A DNA stretch of 64,000 bases from Vesta saturnalis. Lineage: Eukaryota > Arthropoda > Insecta > Coleoptera > Lampyridae. This document shows positions 31,656 through 44,156 of this stretch, piece by piece. The position numbers and the translations under genes were made by a program. Every line of letters starts with the position of its first letter. The first letter of the stretch is position 1. The notes under the pieces are model-generated. The model ran no database searches. It saw only the letters and a list, made by a program, of their open reading frames with translations, and had not been told where the DNA came from. The stretch spans positions 1,923,001-1,987,000 of the forward strand of contig JARFJB010000921.1 of NCBI GenBank assembly GCA_036346205.1. The letters are read 5' to 3'.

Positions 31656-32165
31656 TTTATTAGCTGTAAACCATCTTATCGCTCATGAGTGTTTCTACTG
31701 GTTCTTCAATGGAAAAAATATATGGTAGCTTTTCCCATTCACAATCATTGTAGTGTTATCAGCATATAGTATACTTTCAGCCTAAAGATTCACGTAATTG
31801 GGAAAATCGTTAAAATAAACTAAGAATAATAATGGTCCTAAAAAGGACCCTTGAGGCACCCTGCTCTTAATGCGAAGCTTGTTGGATACGGTATTGTTAA
31901 ATCATTAATTTCAAACTATTTTTATTAAAATTGTAGAACACTAAGATTCTTAAAAGAAAGTATTCCACTTGTTAAAAACATTTTAACGAATGATTTACAA
32001 AATTAGTTAATTCGTTTAATGTGAGTTTATATTTATTAAAACCAAATTGACAAGGGTTAAAAAGATCGTTGTCTTTAAAATTTATTTATTTCAAACACTT
32101 GAGAAAACATATGAAATATAGAAATTGGTTTATAGTTCATAATGCCACCAGACTTAATTTTGTTA
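31656..32165 (-). pseudogene. LINE reverse-transcriptase fragment
   Basis: Minus-strand words in RT order are SGGIMNYKPISIFHMFSQVF (32160-32090), QFGFNKYKLTLNEL (about 32050), VPQGSFLGPLLF (31860-31830) and YADN at 31755-31766. The usual YADD has lost its last Asp. The text resembles CR1/Jockey-type LINEs and differs from the LINE at 25.8-28.1 kb. It has frameshifts and stops throughout. Confidence 0.75.
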
Positions 32166-34248
32166 ATTATGTAGACTTATATTTTTCTTAATAAGATAAG
32201 TGAAAATACTATGCACATTCTTGGTTTTACTATTTTAATATTAACGACTGTAATATTTGAATTAAGACTTACATTGCACAAACTTTTGCAAAAACTGACA
32301 TGCACTTTTGCCGAGAGAAACAATTTTCTAAAATATAATCTTTGTTATAACAAAAAATTATACTATACATTTAAGTAGTGAACGCTCAAAACAAAACCTA
32401 GCATTCATCAAAGTAATACCCCAGATATAACAAGACAAAAATCGACATTTACGATTAATCAGCTGAAAGCACCATAACAAAGATAAACAAACAGATATGC
32501 AAGGATTACGAAATGCTTAGTCTTTGATTAATCGACTTACGGCGCTACTAACAACAATGTAAAATAAATAGTACGCCAAGAACCAGGTTATTGAATTTAT
32601 ATCCGGTCACAATGTGAACAAGCCATGCAGGAACGGCAAACATATTAATTTGTTATGATAAAGTACTCTGTACAACTGGAGGAGTTATATCCGCAATCAA
32701 TAACAGTTCGTAGATTTAGTGTATAGGTTAGTGAGTAATAAACACCTGATTACCGTTATAGCTACTGTTTTTGATTTCCAGGACTCTGTCACTTAATAAA
32801 CAAAGATATAACTCACCATTAGCTTGTTGTGTCTGAGAACAACGGGAAGTTTTACATGGTTTAAACTCATGAGTAATTGCCAAAAATTCCGAAAACTACT
32901 CTGGACGCCTTACGTTCCCTATCATATGATCAATGAGGTAAAGAAGTGTACTTTTAATATATTCCTAAATCCAGATTTCTGAAGGTGATGAGTGCAGAAA
33001 GACGTGAAGGCGAATGTGCAGAAAGAAATATTAGTTACAAAGCCAACTATGGGCATTTTTAAGTATATAAGCAGTAACCTAAAGGTTGTAAAAGATTAAT
33101 TAACTTACCCACTAAATGAAGCGGAAGGTCACTTAGTTTTTTAAGAAAACTTGTATCCGTATTAAACGAAAGAGACATATCCATCATTATTAATAATTAA
33201 GTAAGTGCGTGAAACAAAGCCAGTCTAACTAAAAGTATCTTACGATGGAAGTTTGTAAAAATATAGGAAAATTTCTAGCATTTTCTTAAGTATGAATTTT
33301 GTAACAGGCGCTAAAGTGGGCAAAAATAGTGTCAGTCCAAAATACATCTTGTTTGTTTGAAAAACATACTAGTTGAACGTCACTTTTCCTCAAAGCGGTT
33401 ATGGCGCTTTAAAATAAAAAAAAATAAAGACACATGGACGTTATAACCGTTTGTATCATGTGTTGCCTACCAGCCAGTAAATAAAACTTCGTAAAAAATT
33501 AAACATTGCAACTAAGACCATTACCAATTCCATAATAATTAAACTCCTTCCTAAAGTTCCTTTTCTATGTAACATTCACTGTAAACCAGGTGAGAGTTGT
33601 TATCGAAAATGTAGACATATCTACCTATTTGAAGCCTCATTACCAAACTATATTTAACAGTTCATTGGCAAATAATCTTTGGAGAAGAACCAGAAGCTAT
33701 CCCGGTAGAACCTAACCTTACAAAACAACCGCATAAACATAACATACATTAATTTAAGAAGTACATTTTTTAAATCGCTTAATTTTATGGATTTGAACAT
33801 GTGCAATGTTAAGTAACTCATATCTATTGCATTTTGCGCGAGTACGGATGAAGTTTACCATATAGCTCGTTCCATAGGGCGAGTAGGCGCGTGCGTGGGA
33901 GCAGGCGGATGGGTGCGTGCCTGCGCATGTGTGTGTGTGTGTCACTGTGACGCCTTCACTATGAAGACGTATTTACTGACTGCTCCATCATCGTAGTAGA
34001 CATTTAGCAAATATGCTAAAATGTCTTGTTAAATAACCATAACGTTACTATCTTTTCCATGACTGCTTTGAAAATTTAGTGTTGCGGGTTGGCCTACAAT
34101 ATCCGAACTATTTCTGCTAAAAACGCAATAATTTCAATTACTGTAAACTGTAAGTAATTTTAGACTTCTTACAATCGACTTACTGCATTTTAAAGTTTTC
34201 AAAAATTTTGTCATGAGCCGTTTATTTTCAAAGCAAAATCTCCAGGGT
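32166..34248. other. Unassigned AT-rich sequence
   Basis: No gene recognised. A GC-rich and GT-repeat patch lies at 33875-33945. Short exon-like stretches (for example before a GTAAAG at about 32937) are too weak to call. Confidence 0.4.
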
Positions 34249-34249
34249 A

Positions 34250-34302
<53 letters not shown>
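34249..34302. repeat. (TA)n array at the left end of TA-7
   Basis: More than 50 bases of uninterrupted TA. Confidence 0.95.
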
Positions 34303-34304
<2 letters not shown>

Positions 34305-35388
34305 GTGTCTACAAATTATTGGCGGATTTCATAACGCTATAGCTTTACTACTACTTAACATAAACGCACGATTCAACCACCATCTGAAAGAGAGAAGTTT
34401 GAAGTCTAAATGCACTCGATGTGAGTACCACGTGTGATACGGCAAACGTCCAGCCGGTGATCCCATTCACGCCAAACCCTCTCAAGCATATCTTGTGTGA
34501 TGTTGTCAATGGCTGCAGTAATGCGCATTCTCAATTCCGCCAACGTCGCTGGAAGTGGAAGATTGTAACCCCACAGGAAAAAATCACACACAGTAAGGTC
34601 AGGTGTTGCACGGCCAATCCATCGACCTGGCAGGATTCGATTGAGGTATCCACGGACGTCCGTATGTCAATGTGGTCGAGCACCGTCTGGTTGGAATATG
34701 AATCCCCATTTGATAGAGTTATCAACACAGAAAAGTGGGCCAAACACACACGTCTTTTAGAAACAGCACAAAACACGTTTATTTGGACTGTCACGTTCTA
34801 TCTGAATCACTGAATGAGGGTTGTCAGATCCCCATATCCGAACATTATGTCCTATTGACATTTCCAGTTAAATGAAATGTCACTTCGTCACTCATTATGA
34901 TTCGTCCCAACAAACTTTCGTCCTCTTAGATCAGGCCATAAAATTCTCACAAAATGCTAATCTCTTTGCTGGATCCTCAGGCTGAAGTTTTCCTTATGAA
35001 GCTCTCACGGACTCTTTCAATCGTTTGTTCACTTACACCTGGCCTTCCCGCGCGGCCTTTCTTTTGATGACAGATACATGCTCTGTCGCGTAATTGTTTG
35101 TACCACCTTCGGATTGACGATTCGGGAGGTGCAGGACGTCCAAATTGGCATCTAAACGCCCGTTGAACCGCTACAACACTCTGTTCGCGTATATTCAAGC
35201 ACACACGAGCCTAGTTCGTTTGGTGGAGCAGCCATTTTCTGCAACAACAATGACAAATGACAAATCAAAATATGACAAATGAAATGAAAATCTTAAAAAT
35301 TAAAACTTCCCTCTTACTAATGCATTTATGTTAAGTATTAGTGAAGCTATAGCGTTATGAAATCCGACAATAATTTGTGGACACGGTG
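34303..35388 (-). mobile_element. TA-7, short-arm mariner-like element (1086 bp)
   Basis: The left end CCGTGTCTACAAATTATTGG is mirrored at 35388 (CACCGTGTCCACAAATTATTG on the other strand, preceded by TATATA). The inverted ends extend about 70 bases, through TTTCATAACGCTATAGC. Like TA-1 to TA-5 it lies in TA repeats and encodes a DUF4817-type transposase, but its arms are short and the gene is on the minus strand. Confidence 0.85.
34406..35235 (-). pseudogene. TA-7 mariner-like transposase, internally deleted
   Basis: The start ATG at 35235 opens MAAPPNELGSCVLEYT. One frame away, VVAVQRAFRCQFGRPAPPES then SIRRWYKQLRDRACI give the typical N-terminal domain of insect DUF4817 transposases. SEQTIERVRESF follows. 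About 100 residues are missing before the catalytic part, where FQPDGARPH (second Asp) is followed by a stop and PGRWIGRATPDLTVCDFFLW. The spacing there is shorter than 41, indicating a further deletion. The C-terminus ends RGTHIECI at 34406. It is not functional. Confidence 0.8.
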
Positions 35389-37755
35389 TATATATTGAGA
35401 TGATATGTTTAAGTGTTAAATAAAGGTTATAATTGTATTCGAGTTAGTGTAATGAAATTAAGTAAACATATATGTAAAATCGCAAGTTACATAAGTTCAT
35501 AATAACATGAAACTGAGTACATAGTAATTGTACTGCACAATGAGCCAAGTTTTACCATTATTGCATTTTATGCATGGCTGTACAATAGAAATTTTCACAG
35601 TAGTTGTTTCCGATTATCTTCGGAAGATATAGATTATGTATTTTTTATAATATTGTTCATCATATCCATTTGGAGTAGGTCTGTTCTGATAGCATAATCT
35701 GCTTCAATTCTAAAATAAAAGAAACTAGTATGTTTTTTAGATAACATGTCGATGAAAGAAATTGTATGAGTAGAGTTAACGATAAAAACAATGTTAAAAA
35801 GATTCATATAATTTATGAAACTATGAAGAAAAATATTGCACAATTAGTAAAAAAGTACCTTACATTTGTGTTAAAAGGAAGTGTAGCCACATAGATTAAT
35901 ATTGTTGGTGCAAATTAACTGAAGGTGTCGAGAAGATAAGTTATGGACATTTTGAACTCCGATGGTGAGATGGTAATTTTAATTGTTGACTTGGAAGTTA
36001 AAGTTGGTGTAACTTTATGTATTTTGGGTCAGAGAATCCGAATATGACCATAGTTGTCTTGTAAATAGTAGAATAAGTTAGATAAGTAAATTTCTATATG
36101 TAAAAATGACTCATTAGCATAATTATTATAGTAAATTGGTGTAAAAGCGAAATAGGGCAAATGGGGTATCATTTTGAAGGAAATTTGATGTAGAATTCAA
36201 CGCTTATATTCTTTTTAAGATCTATCTTAGTATAACAAAATTGCAAAATTAATACAAAATTAATAAATTGTAAATTTCAGAAAAAGGTTCAACCAAGCAG
36301 AATTAAGATCAGGTTTGTTTGTATTGTCAAATAGGTCTAATCAAAATTGATAGTTGAGAAAAAAATAATATTACTTTTGTCAATTTTCTAGAGAGTCTCT
36401 TACTAATCTTGGAACGGGAGCTTTAGAAAAATCAAAATTTCGCCCTAAATAATACGAGATTAGATATTTATATATTATTTTTCTGAATAAAGAAATTGTT
36501 ATTGTTTATTTGCATTTGAATGTAGTTAATATTAAGATAACAAGCTTGAGTTTGTTTCAATATGTTATCTCTATATTCAATTAGAAAATATTTAAATCAT
36601 TTAAATCATCGATCAAAGAAACGCTAGCTTTACATAATCAGTTGCAACGAAAATAAATAAGAACGTTTTTTGTTTGTGTTAATAAATCAAACTTTTTGTG
36701 TTTGATTTCTCGAACTTTTACATTTGACTGTCACAATTAAACTAAAACAATCGTTTAATGCTGATAAGGATTTTATTTGTTATATGTTAGTTTTAAGAAG
36801 GTTATTGTAGATTTAGGTTTGATTTTATAAATATTTGTAAACAACATATTGATGTATTTTCGTTCAGATTTGGAATTTAATTAAATGATTATACGTTTGT
36901 TTTACTTTTATTTCTAAAGATTATTAATATCACAAGCTTACTCAATTATTAAATGTATAAATGCAGAAAGAGGTCATCGCAATAGGAATCCAGGTAAATA
37001 AATAAATCGAAATGAGCATAATTTTGGGCAATGATAACAGAAATCGTTTCTTTATATTAACTTGAGCTAGCCGTTACAACCAATTAAGAAAGGAGTTAGT
37101 GATCATAAAGCTTAAAATTCACTTACACAAACCGGAATTAATTAGCAAGCAAAATAAAAATTAACTAGTAATTGATATCTTTATAAATTGAACCCATTCA
37201 GTTCTAATAAAACGTAATAAAAAATAATCATCTCAGGTATTAAATTTTATTCAAAAATGTTGGAATTATAAAAGACTTTAAAAGAACTCAAATCTTATTC
37301 TTTGGAGCGGGTTAAATAAACAAAAGTAGAATGTAAGGGTACTACGCCCGTTGCAATCTTGAAGGTGAAAGCAAGTTAATTTTGTTCCAAAAATGTAATA
37401 AAAGTGTTTCATAACCTTATTTTTACAATACAAAAACCTATTCGCAAAGTTAAACTATTTATAACAAAAGTGAGGTTAGTGTTAAAAATAATTGAATTGT
37501 AATATGGATATTTCTATTGAGTTATGGAATGTTGTTATTGATTTTTATTTTAATGTAAACTAAATTAATTAAACACAAAATCGAGTAATTAATTTCAAAG
37601 AAATAAGAAAATTTTAATAAAATAAAAATTTGAATGCAGATAATTATTGTATATAAATTATACAACATTAAAATAAAGTGCTTTGAGAAAAAGTCTATAA
37701 ATAAAGCTGAATGCCGATAAGTATTGCATTAAAATTACGCAATAATAAAATTAAG
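35389..37755. other. AT-rich intergenic or intronic sequence
   Basis: Very AT-rich, with no repeat structure or coding motif recognised. Confidence 0.45.
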
Positions 37756-37790
37756 TACTAATGCAAGAAAAGTTAATAATTAATTACTTG

Positions 37791-37920
37791 AAGAAGCGTA
37801 TGGTAGATTACAAACAATCTGATGACAACATACTTCGTGGGATCCACAACACAACTGACTTGGAGAATGGGATTTCAACAATTGGAGATTTCAGCAGCAG
37901 AAGGAAGATTGATGATGCTG
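37791..37920 (+). CDS. Candidate host exon ending at a GTAAGT donor
   Basis: Within an open frame (ATG at 37761 or 37800), the block reads MVDYKQSDDNILRGIHNTTD, then LENGISTIGDFSSRRKIDDA. It stops exactly at GTAAGT (37921-37926). The block has visibly higher GC and balanced codon use compared with its AT-rich flanks. No polypyrimidine tract precedes it, so its 5-prime limit is unclear; AAG at 37788-37790 could be the acceptor. I do not recognise the protein family. It may be one exon of a larger host gene. Confidence 0.35.
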
Positions 37921-38607
37921 TAAGTTATATGCATCTATTATTAGTGATTTAAGGTTATGTTTATGCATTTATCATCGATGCTTACATGTGTAAAGAGTTT
38001 GAGCAAATCATATACCAGTCAACAAATAATAACGCGATTCATTAATAGTATAATGATATTGCATCTGTCTAAAATAAAATTAAATTATACTTACAGTAAC
38101 AGTAATTTATTTCGTTGTTCAGCCATGGATTACATAATGCACATATTTAACATCACAATTTACATAGATATCCGCATGCGCACAATGTGTTGAATAATTA
38201 GAAAAAAAGTTCTGCATTATGCTTTTTATTGTTAATAACACAATTATTGACAAAGATATCTCTTTGTTAGATTTAACTGGATTATTTTATTTGATATCAT
38301 GTTTACATTTGTGAATTCCTCTATCCTTTTCAAATTGAAGTTTTTCACCACTTTACACTTACATCATAACTTGATTAAATTTTGTTGTTTTTTTTCTGAC
38401 ATTTTTCATTGTTAGCCTTCGCCGTTAGAGGGTGTTCTGTTTTGTCATCTTTAAGACAGTTTAAAAATATTTAATTTTTAATGACCTAGTTATTCTTTAC
38501 TCAAATTTAATTCTATAGTTGACTTTATACGTTTCTCAAACTGTTATATTAATAGCAGGCTGATGTTTATGTTTTAATTTTTCAACTTTTGTTTTCAACA
38601 TCTTAAT
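37921..38607. other. AT-rich sequence after the exon candidate
   Basis: No feature recognised. It would be intron if the exon call is right. Confidence 0.4.
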
Positions 38608-38730
38608 TTTAATAGATATTACTACTGACGAAGATAACTGTAAGTGTTATCGAAACGTTTAGATTGTATCGTTTAAAATACACCTTTAAAAAACCCAGAA
38701 AAGATAAGTATTTTGTTAACATGTAAGTTA
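38608..38730 (+). repeat. R1 dispersed repeat copy
   Basis: GATAACTGTAAGTGTTATCG, AAACGTTTAGATTGTAT and AAAACCCAGAAAAGATAAGT are in R1 order. Confidence 0.6.
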
Positions 38731-38790
38731 ACATAATATCCTGTTAACAAATTATATACATATTAAGTTTCTATCGAATGGAATTCATAA

Positions 38791-38862
38791 CCCTTGTAGC
38801 TCAGTTGGTAGAGCACTTGTCTAGTTAACGAGAGGACATGGGTTCGAATCTCATTCCAGGGA
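38791..38862 (+). tRNA. tRNA-Thr (AGT)-like sequence, possibly pseudo
   Basis: A 72-base tRNA-like unit. The A-box region is TAGCTCAGTTGG and the B-box region GGTTCGAATC. The D stem GCTC/GAGC is perfect, the anticodon stem CTTGT/ACGAG pairs with one wobble, and the loop CTAGTTA has anticodon AGT at 38823-38825. The T stem ATGGG/CTCAT pairs. The acceptor stem is weak: CCC/GGG pairs, but mismatches and an apparent one-base loss disturb the rest. It could be a real tRNA-Thr with a short stem, a pseudogene, or the head of a tRNA-derived SINE ending in the TA array 30 bases downstream. Confidence 0.55.
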
Positions 38863-38888
38863 ATCTTCTTATGTATATAAAATTTTTC

Positions 38889-38893
<5 letters not shown>

Positions 38894-38940
<47 letters not shown>
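38894..38940. repeat. (TA)n array after the tRNA-like sequence
   Basis: Pure TA repeat. A decayed transposase lies a few hundred bases to its right, so this could again mark an element end. Confidence 0.95.
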
Positions 38941-38943
<3 letters not shown>

Positions 38944-39139
38944 CTTACAATACTACATACGCCATAAAGCGTTGTACATCTATAATTCTCCTTGCGTAAC
39001 TGCCAAACAGAGGAGTGGTCTAAAATTCTACATATTTTTCGTTAAACTCTTCACTGTGGACTGTAAAATTTAGACTGGCGACAATGGTATCCTCGACTTG
39101 ACCACGGGAGCAAACTACTCTTTCTAATTAAGCGATTAA

Positions 39140-39770
39140 GAAAAAAAAGGTTTCAGGCATCCATTGAGTTGATACCAAGTTATTTTATACCAAGAGGAAA
39201 ATCTTCTCTGTCCTACAATTACGCATCACACTTTAATATTACAATTTATTTGATTATCAATGATCCAAAGAGAATTTGTTTGTGATCAGTAGTGCCTCTT
39301 GCGTACATTAACTCTGCCGTACTAGTAAAGTTCACATCATCAGTCCATAAAACCGGAGTGGGCAACTGGTGATTTTCGTTACACATGTTCTTCAGCTAAT
39401 AACAATAATCCAGCCGCCTGTGAAAATCGGTATCTGATGAAGCTTGTTACCAAGCTACATGTTAAAATCCTTTAAATTGCAATGAACGGAAGTGCAACTT
39501 ACTTCTAAGTGCAAAGAAATGTTTTTGATACTTCAGTGTCCATTCGCTTGCACAAACGCAAGCGCATTTGTCAGGTTGTGTTGATTCCTTACCGGGAGGC
39601 TTCTGTTTGGAACTGGAATATAGCCTACGCGACCAGTTAGCCGTATCTTCAACCGCTGATATACATTTTTGCTATGGTGTTGTTACGCGCTATATTTACA
39701 CTAGGCGTCTTATTAAAATAAACGACTTGCCGACTGAACTCGGCTAAGAAGACCTGGGTCTTTAGTAAGC
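39140..39770 (-). pseudogene. Heavily decayed mariner-like transposase fragment
   Basis: On the minus strand, SAVEDTANWSRRLYSSSKQK (about 39650-39590) leads to a segment reading PTPVLWTDDVNFTSTAEL (39355-39300). The latter matches the first-aspartate region of the family found in TA-1 to TA-5. Stops and shifts are frequent, and the second and third aspartate regions were not found. Element ends were not identified. Confidence 0.55.
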
Positions 39771-42700
39771 TGTGAACAGTAAAAAAAATATTTCAAAATT
39801 CACACGTACTCTCAAATAAATCTCAAATTTGTTAATATATATGTATTAGTATTCAAACACTTTATTGCCATGAACATACTTAGATTGGGTAGTAAAGTCT
39901 AGGCGCCACTATGATCGCAATTTTTCGTTACCAGGGTCTTGGGCCAGTTGTTGAAAATGCAGAAAATAAGATTAATTCCCACTTAGTAAATTACTAACTC
40001 AATTTCAAACGCGAAATACGTAATATTTACTTTAGGTTTAAAAAAGTATGTTAAGATTTGTGTAAATAAGCTCATTCACTTTATTTGATCCGAAATAATG
40101 AATAGGTAACCGTTAAATAAATTTTGAAAACACAACAGTTTGAAATATTATCAACGTTACCTAATGTTTTGATCAATAACACGGAATTTTGGAATGCACT
40201 GTAGTACAAACAGTAGTGGCTATTAGCTAAATTAGCCTTTGTTCACTTTGTACATAAAATTTCTTTTTTACAAATGGGCAATCGTGAACCCACTGTAAGT
40301 ATTGCGATCTGGAACAGAGTGTCAAATACATAGCTGAATTGCTATTCAAATCTTTAAACGATAGATTATTATAATGAAATGCTTCAACTTGCGAAATTTA
40401 ACCTCATTTACAAAGAAAAAACACAAGACTGTTGATATACTGTAAACATTAATTGGCTTATTTACTTTACAATATTCATCAAACGATTTACATAAATCAA
40501 AGGTTACGTAGTGGTTTATCAGCTACAAGCACTGTTATGTTACGTATTTACCTCTTGAAACTTTAGATTGATGATTTTTTAAACAAGACTATGATGTTAT
40601 CTGCTTTAAAACTAAAATTATTGCACATCAACGACATTAAAAACAAGAAAAGGGCATTCCATACATACATTTAACAATGGTGGAACATTTATACATTTTA
40701 TCACTAATCTTATTTAGTCTTGCTATATTTAAAATCTATACACAAAATATAATAGTGCGTGAATATAAATTTTTAACGAGTTAAAAACATGACACCTTTT
40801 GATGTTCGAACACATGGAACGACAATTTTGAGCAAAAAAAATTCCCTACGTATACAAGAAGTGTTCAGCAAATTAAGACGTGTTTAGAATCTTCGAATGT
40901 ATAACTTTCTTTCCGCGATCCTTTAGAACACTACCAAACAGTATTCGCCTGTCTTTCGCCGCACTAAGTAATGCTTTTTATTTTATATAAAAGCAACCAC
41001 ATAAGAGTCGCATATCGGTACCCATTTTTCATTGATTTAATTAGCGATACATAAATATCAGAAATTGACCTTTACACACTATAGTAATGTTACACTTTGA
41101 CAACGCAACACTTGTCTAAGGTAACATGAGAATTGTTTTTGTCCGACAGGTAACTGAATCTCCGGTGGTGGTCAACATACTTTCCTGGAAGATCCGGTAA
41201 TGATCATAATGTACAATTAAAACTAATTTCCAGTGAAAACACCTATTTTAATAATACGCCGAGTTAAACAAAACTAAACTATAACGTTATCAATCAGCCA
41301 AATCGTTAGCATTTATTTCGATTTAGTAATAATTCTTAATCCAAATATCATAGATTCTCACGTTAAAAGCGTAAAATCGATAATCACCTCTGATAAAATA
41401 GAAAGGAGAACTTTTTGTAAATTATCTCAACTACCTGTTAATGTTAGGATATATTTAACTTTTCGTTTTACCCTTCTTTACTCCCTTATGCAGAGGGTTG
41501 CAGAAGGTAGGATAACACTTATTTATGTTATAAAAAGATTATTTGTCTTATTCTTTTATACTTAAATTAATAGATTATTTAAGCAGTCACTAGAGCATCA
41601 GCCCGTAAGCAAAGTGCATGGTAGCGACATAGCTTAGGTCGTGGTTCTTACTCAATCTACAGAAAGGGCACTGGTTACAACTCTACAAAGCCACAATCTG
41701 CAGTAGAATGTCAAAAGGCACACCAATTTTTAAATTAATCACGTCATTAACTGGATCTCAACGTTCGCATAAGATAGAAATGTGAATTGTTGACCCAAAA
41801 TTCGACAAACCTACACAATCTCCAGGACTATTTCCATCTCAAAATCTTGGCCTTAAGTAGTTACACTCCAGAAATTTACGTTAAACTGCTAAAAGCTTCG
41901 CAACATAAAACTATGCCGATTTAAAAAATCCTTTGTAGATCTCTGCTTAAATATACGATATTTAAAAAATTTTTCATGAAAACAAAATTGATTTTCACTA
42001 AAAATCGCAACTTAATCGTCCAAATAACCAAATTTTACATTAATTTGGTTTCAAATCTCTATAAAACATTAAAATCAAACAAGAAACGCTTCTTATTGAA
42101 ACTAAAAAAAAAAAAACTTTTACTTAATAAATCGCAAAATATTACTCAACCATTAATGGCATTAAATCTAGAACATTAGACGTGCTCTAATTTCGAACTT
42201 ACAAACAAACGCAAAAATTATTAAAGTAACCTATATTTCAAATAAACATAACATGTAAGGATGAAATATAAACAAATATAATTATGCGAGATTAAAGCAC
42301 TGATCGCATGCTCATGCAAAAAAATCTAATGGATTAAGGTCAAAACTGTTGAAATTAGCAGTGTTGACAACGTCCTAATTTACAAAAAGTTGAAATGAAA
42401 TATGCTTGTTTATAAACCAAAATTTCCAACTTTGATGACCTTGTGTGGCGCCATGAAGTGGTTTAGAGCATTTTTTATTAGGATTTTTTACTCAAAATAG
42501 TCCAAGGAAGTTCGCCACGTGTAGTTTTTCCACTATTTTCTGAACAACGTGTATATACGCAAAATCACAAAATATTTACATATTTCTTGTAATCACAGGG
42601 GAAACAAAATTCAAATAAACAATAAAACAGTTCTTACTTTATGTATTCCGTTAACGCAAATTCCATCCTACATTGACTTAGTTCCAATTATTTTATCTTC

Positions 42701-42980
42701 TAGTTGCAAACACAGTGCTGCATTTTTGTATTACGCCACTCCTTTTCCTGTCAACGGAAATGGAGGTTTACTGTTAAGTGTATTACTACTACTGAATAAT
42801 TTTCACTTTTACCCTTTTAGCTCAGTCGGAATTTTGTACTTGCAAAATAAGGATCGGGGTTCGTTATTCAGGCTCTCAACACTTTGAATAAATAGGTAAA
42901 AAAGTTTATATACATATATTTGTTTCTTATTTACTTTTTACAAATCTAATATGGTTTATTTAAATTACTTAACTAAGATA
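39771..42980. other. AT-rich intergenic sequence
   Basis: No coding, RNA or repeat feature recognised. Open frames at 41976 and 42549 lack motifs. Confidence 0.45.
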
Positions 42981-43918
42981 TATAAATATATGTTACGGTG
43001 GATTCTCCTTTTCCTGGCAGGATTGTCAAGTGGACATACTACGTCCTGGTGGGTCCCGGAACTAAGGGTTAGGTAGTCCTCTGGAGTTTCTGTAATGTAA
43101 CATTAATAGAAGGTTTGGGTTTTAACTCGTAGTTTACGTCCTTTGACTAGTTTCAGTTTACACTGGTTAATTGCCAAAATAAAATGAATAATTTTGCCTG
43201 AATGCGTCCCTGTGTAAAATACAGAAGCTGGTAGCAAGATAACGCGGTATAAACACGTGCGCGATAAAACACCGAGTTTAATGCTCTGCCTTTAAAGAAA
43301 TAATCGATATTTTAAAGCGGTCGGTTTTAAATGTATAAAAGTTGAATTTTATACCTGCTTTTCTTATGAAAATAAACTCCTTCACGTTTACATTCAATTT
43401 TGCCCTTTTTAAATAAATGAAAGCTTTTCGTTTTGAAGGTAGCTTCTATACGGTAGCCGCGGATTATTTGTTTACTTTTACGATATTAATTACTTTAGTA
43501 CACAGGTTTTTATTTAAATAAAATAAAAAACTTTTGTTATGTTGGCCGAGTTTAAAATATAAAACCTTCGTTTTCTATTATAGTGAATTTTTCGCGTCTA
43601 ACAATAATGATTTGAATTATTTAACACGAAATATATTATCTGATAGTTTCTGGTTTACAGGTAACAATCGTATTAATTGCAAACGGTGTAATTTACGTTG
43701 TTCGGTGCTGGCGGCGGTGGTTTTATTTTACAGGCGATAATTTAGTAATGATGAACACGTCTAGTTTTTACGATTTCTTTTCTATATTACTGGATTAACG
43801 GTGTTAACTAGGTGTTCAACTTAATCTCTCGACGAGGTTTTAATTACAGGTACTCTGCGGTTGCTGGTACGTTTGTCGAGGTGTTTTTGTGTTGTAGTGT
43901 TCGTGTAAATTTGTGTAG
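42981..43918. other. Unassigned, moderately GC-richer sequence
   Basis: It begins near TGTTACGGTGGATTC, which looks like a retrovirus-like LTR start, but no matching end, primer-binding site or second copy was seen. No gene called. Confidence 0.35.
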
Positions 43919-44156
43919 GTGGATCTCCTTTGTTAGCAATCTGGGCAACCACCCGTTAAACTAAGCAAGAGGATCTCCGTCGGTCAATGGAATGTCGGGT
44001 AACTACCCTTCGAACTCCACAGTGTAGGTGTGTGTGTGTGGATCTCATTTGTTAGCAATCTGGACAACCACCCGTTAAACTAAGCAAGAGGATCTCCGTC
44101 GGTCAATAGAATGTTGGGCAACTACCCTTCAAACTCCACAGTGTAGGTGTCTAGTA
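43919..44156. repeat. 119-bp tandem repeat, two copies
   Basis: TGTTAGCAATCTGG, CAACCACCCGTTAAACTAAG, GAGGATCTCCGTCGGTCAAT and AACTCCACAGTGTAGGTG occur twice with a 119-base period (43931 and 44050). The copies differ at only a handful of positions. Confidence 0.85.

Noticed and set aside
32870..32945. Second host exon ending at GTAAAG
   Set aside because: Short, weak donor, no compositional contrast with the flanks.
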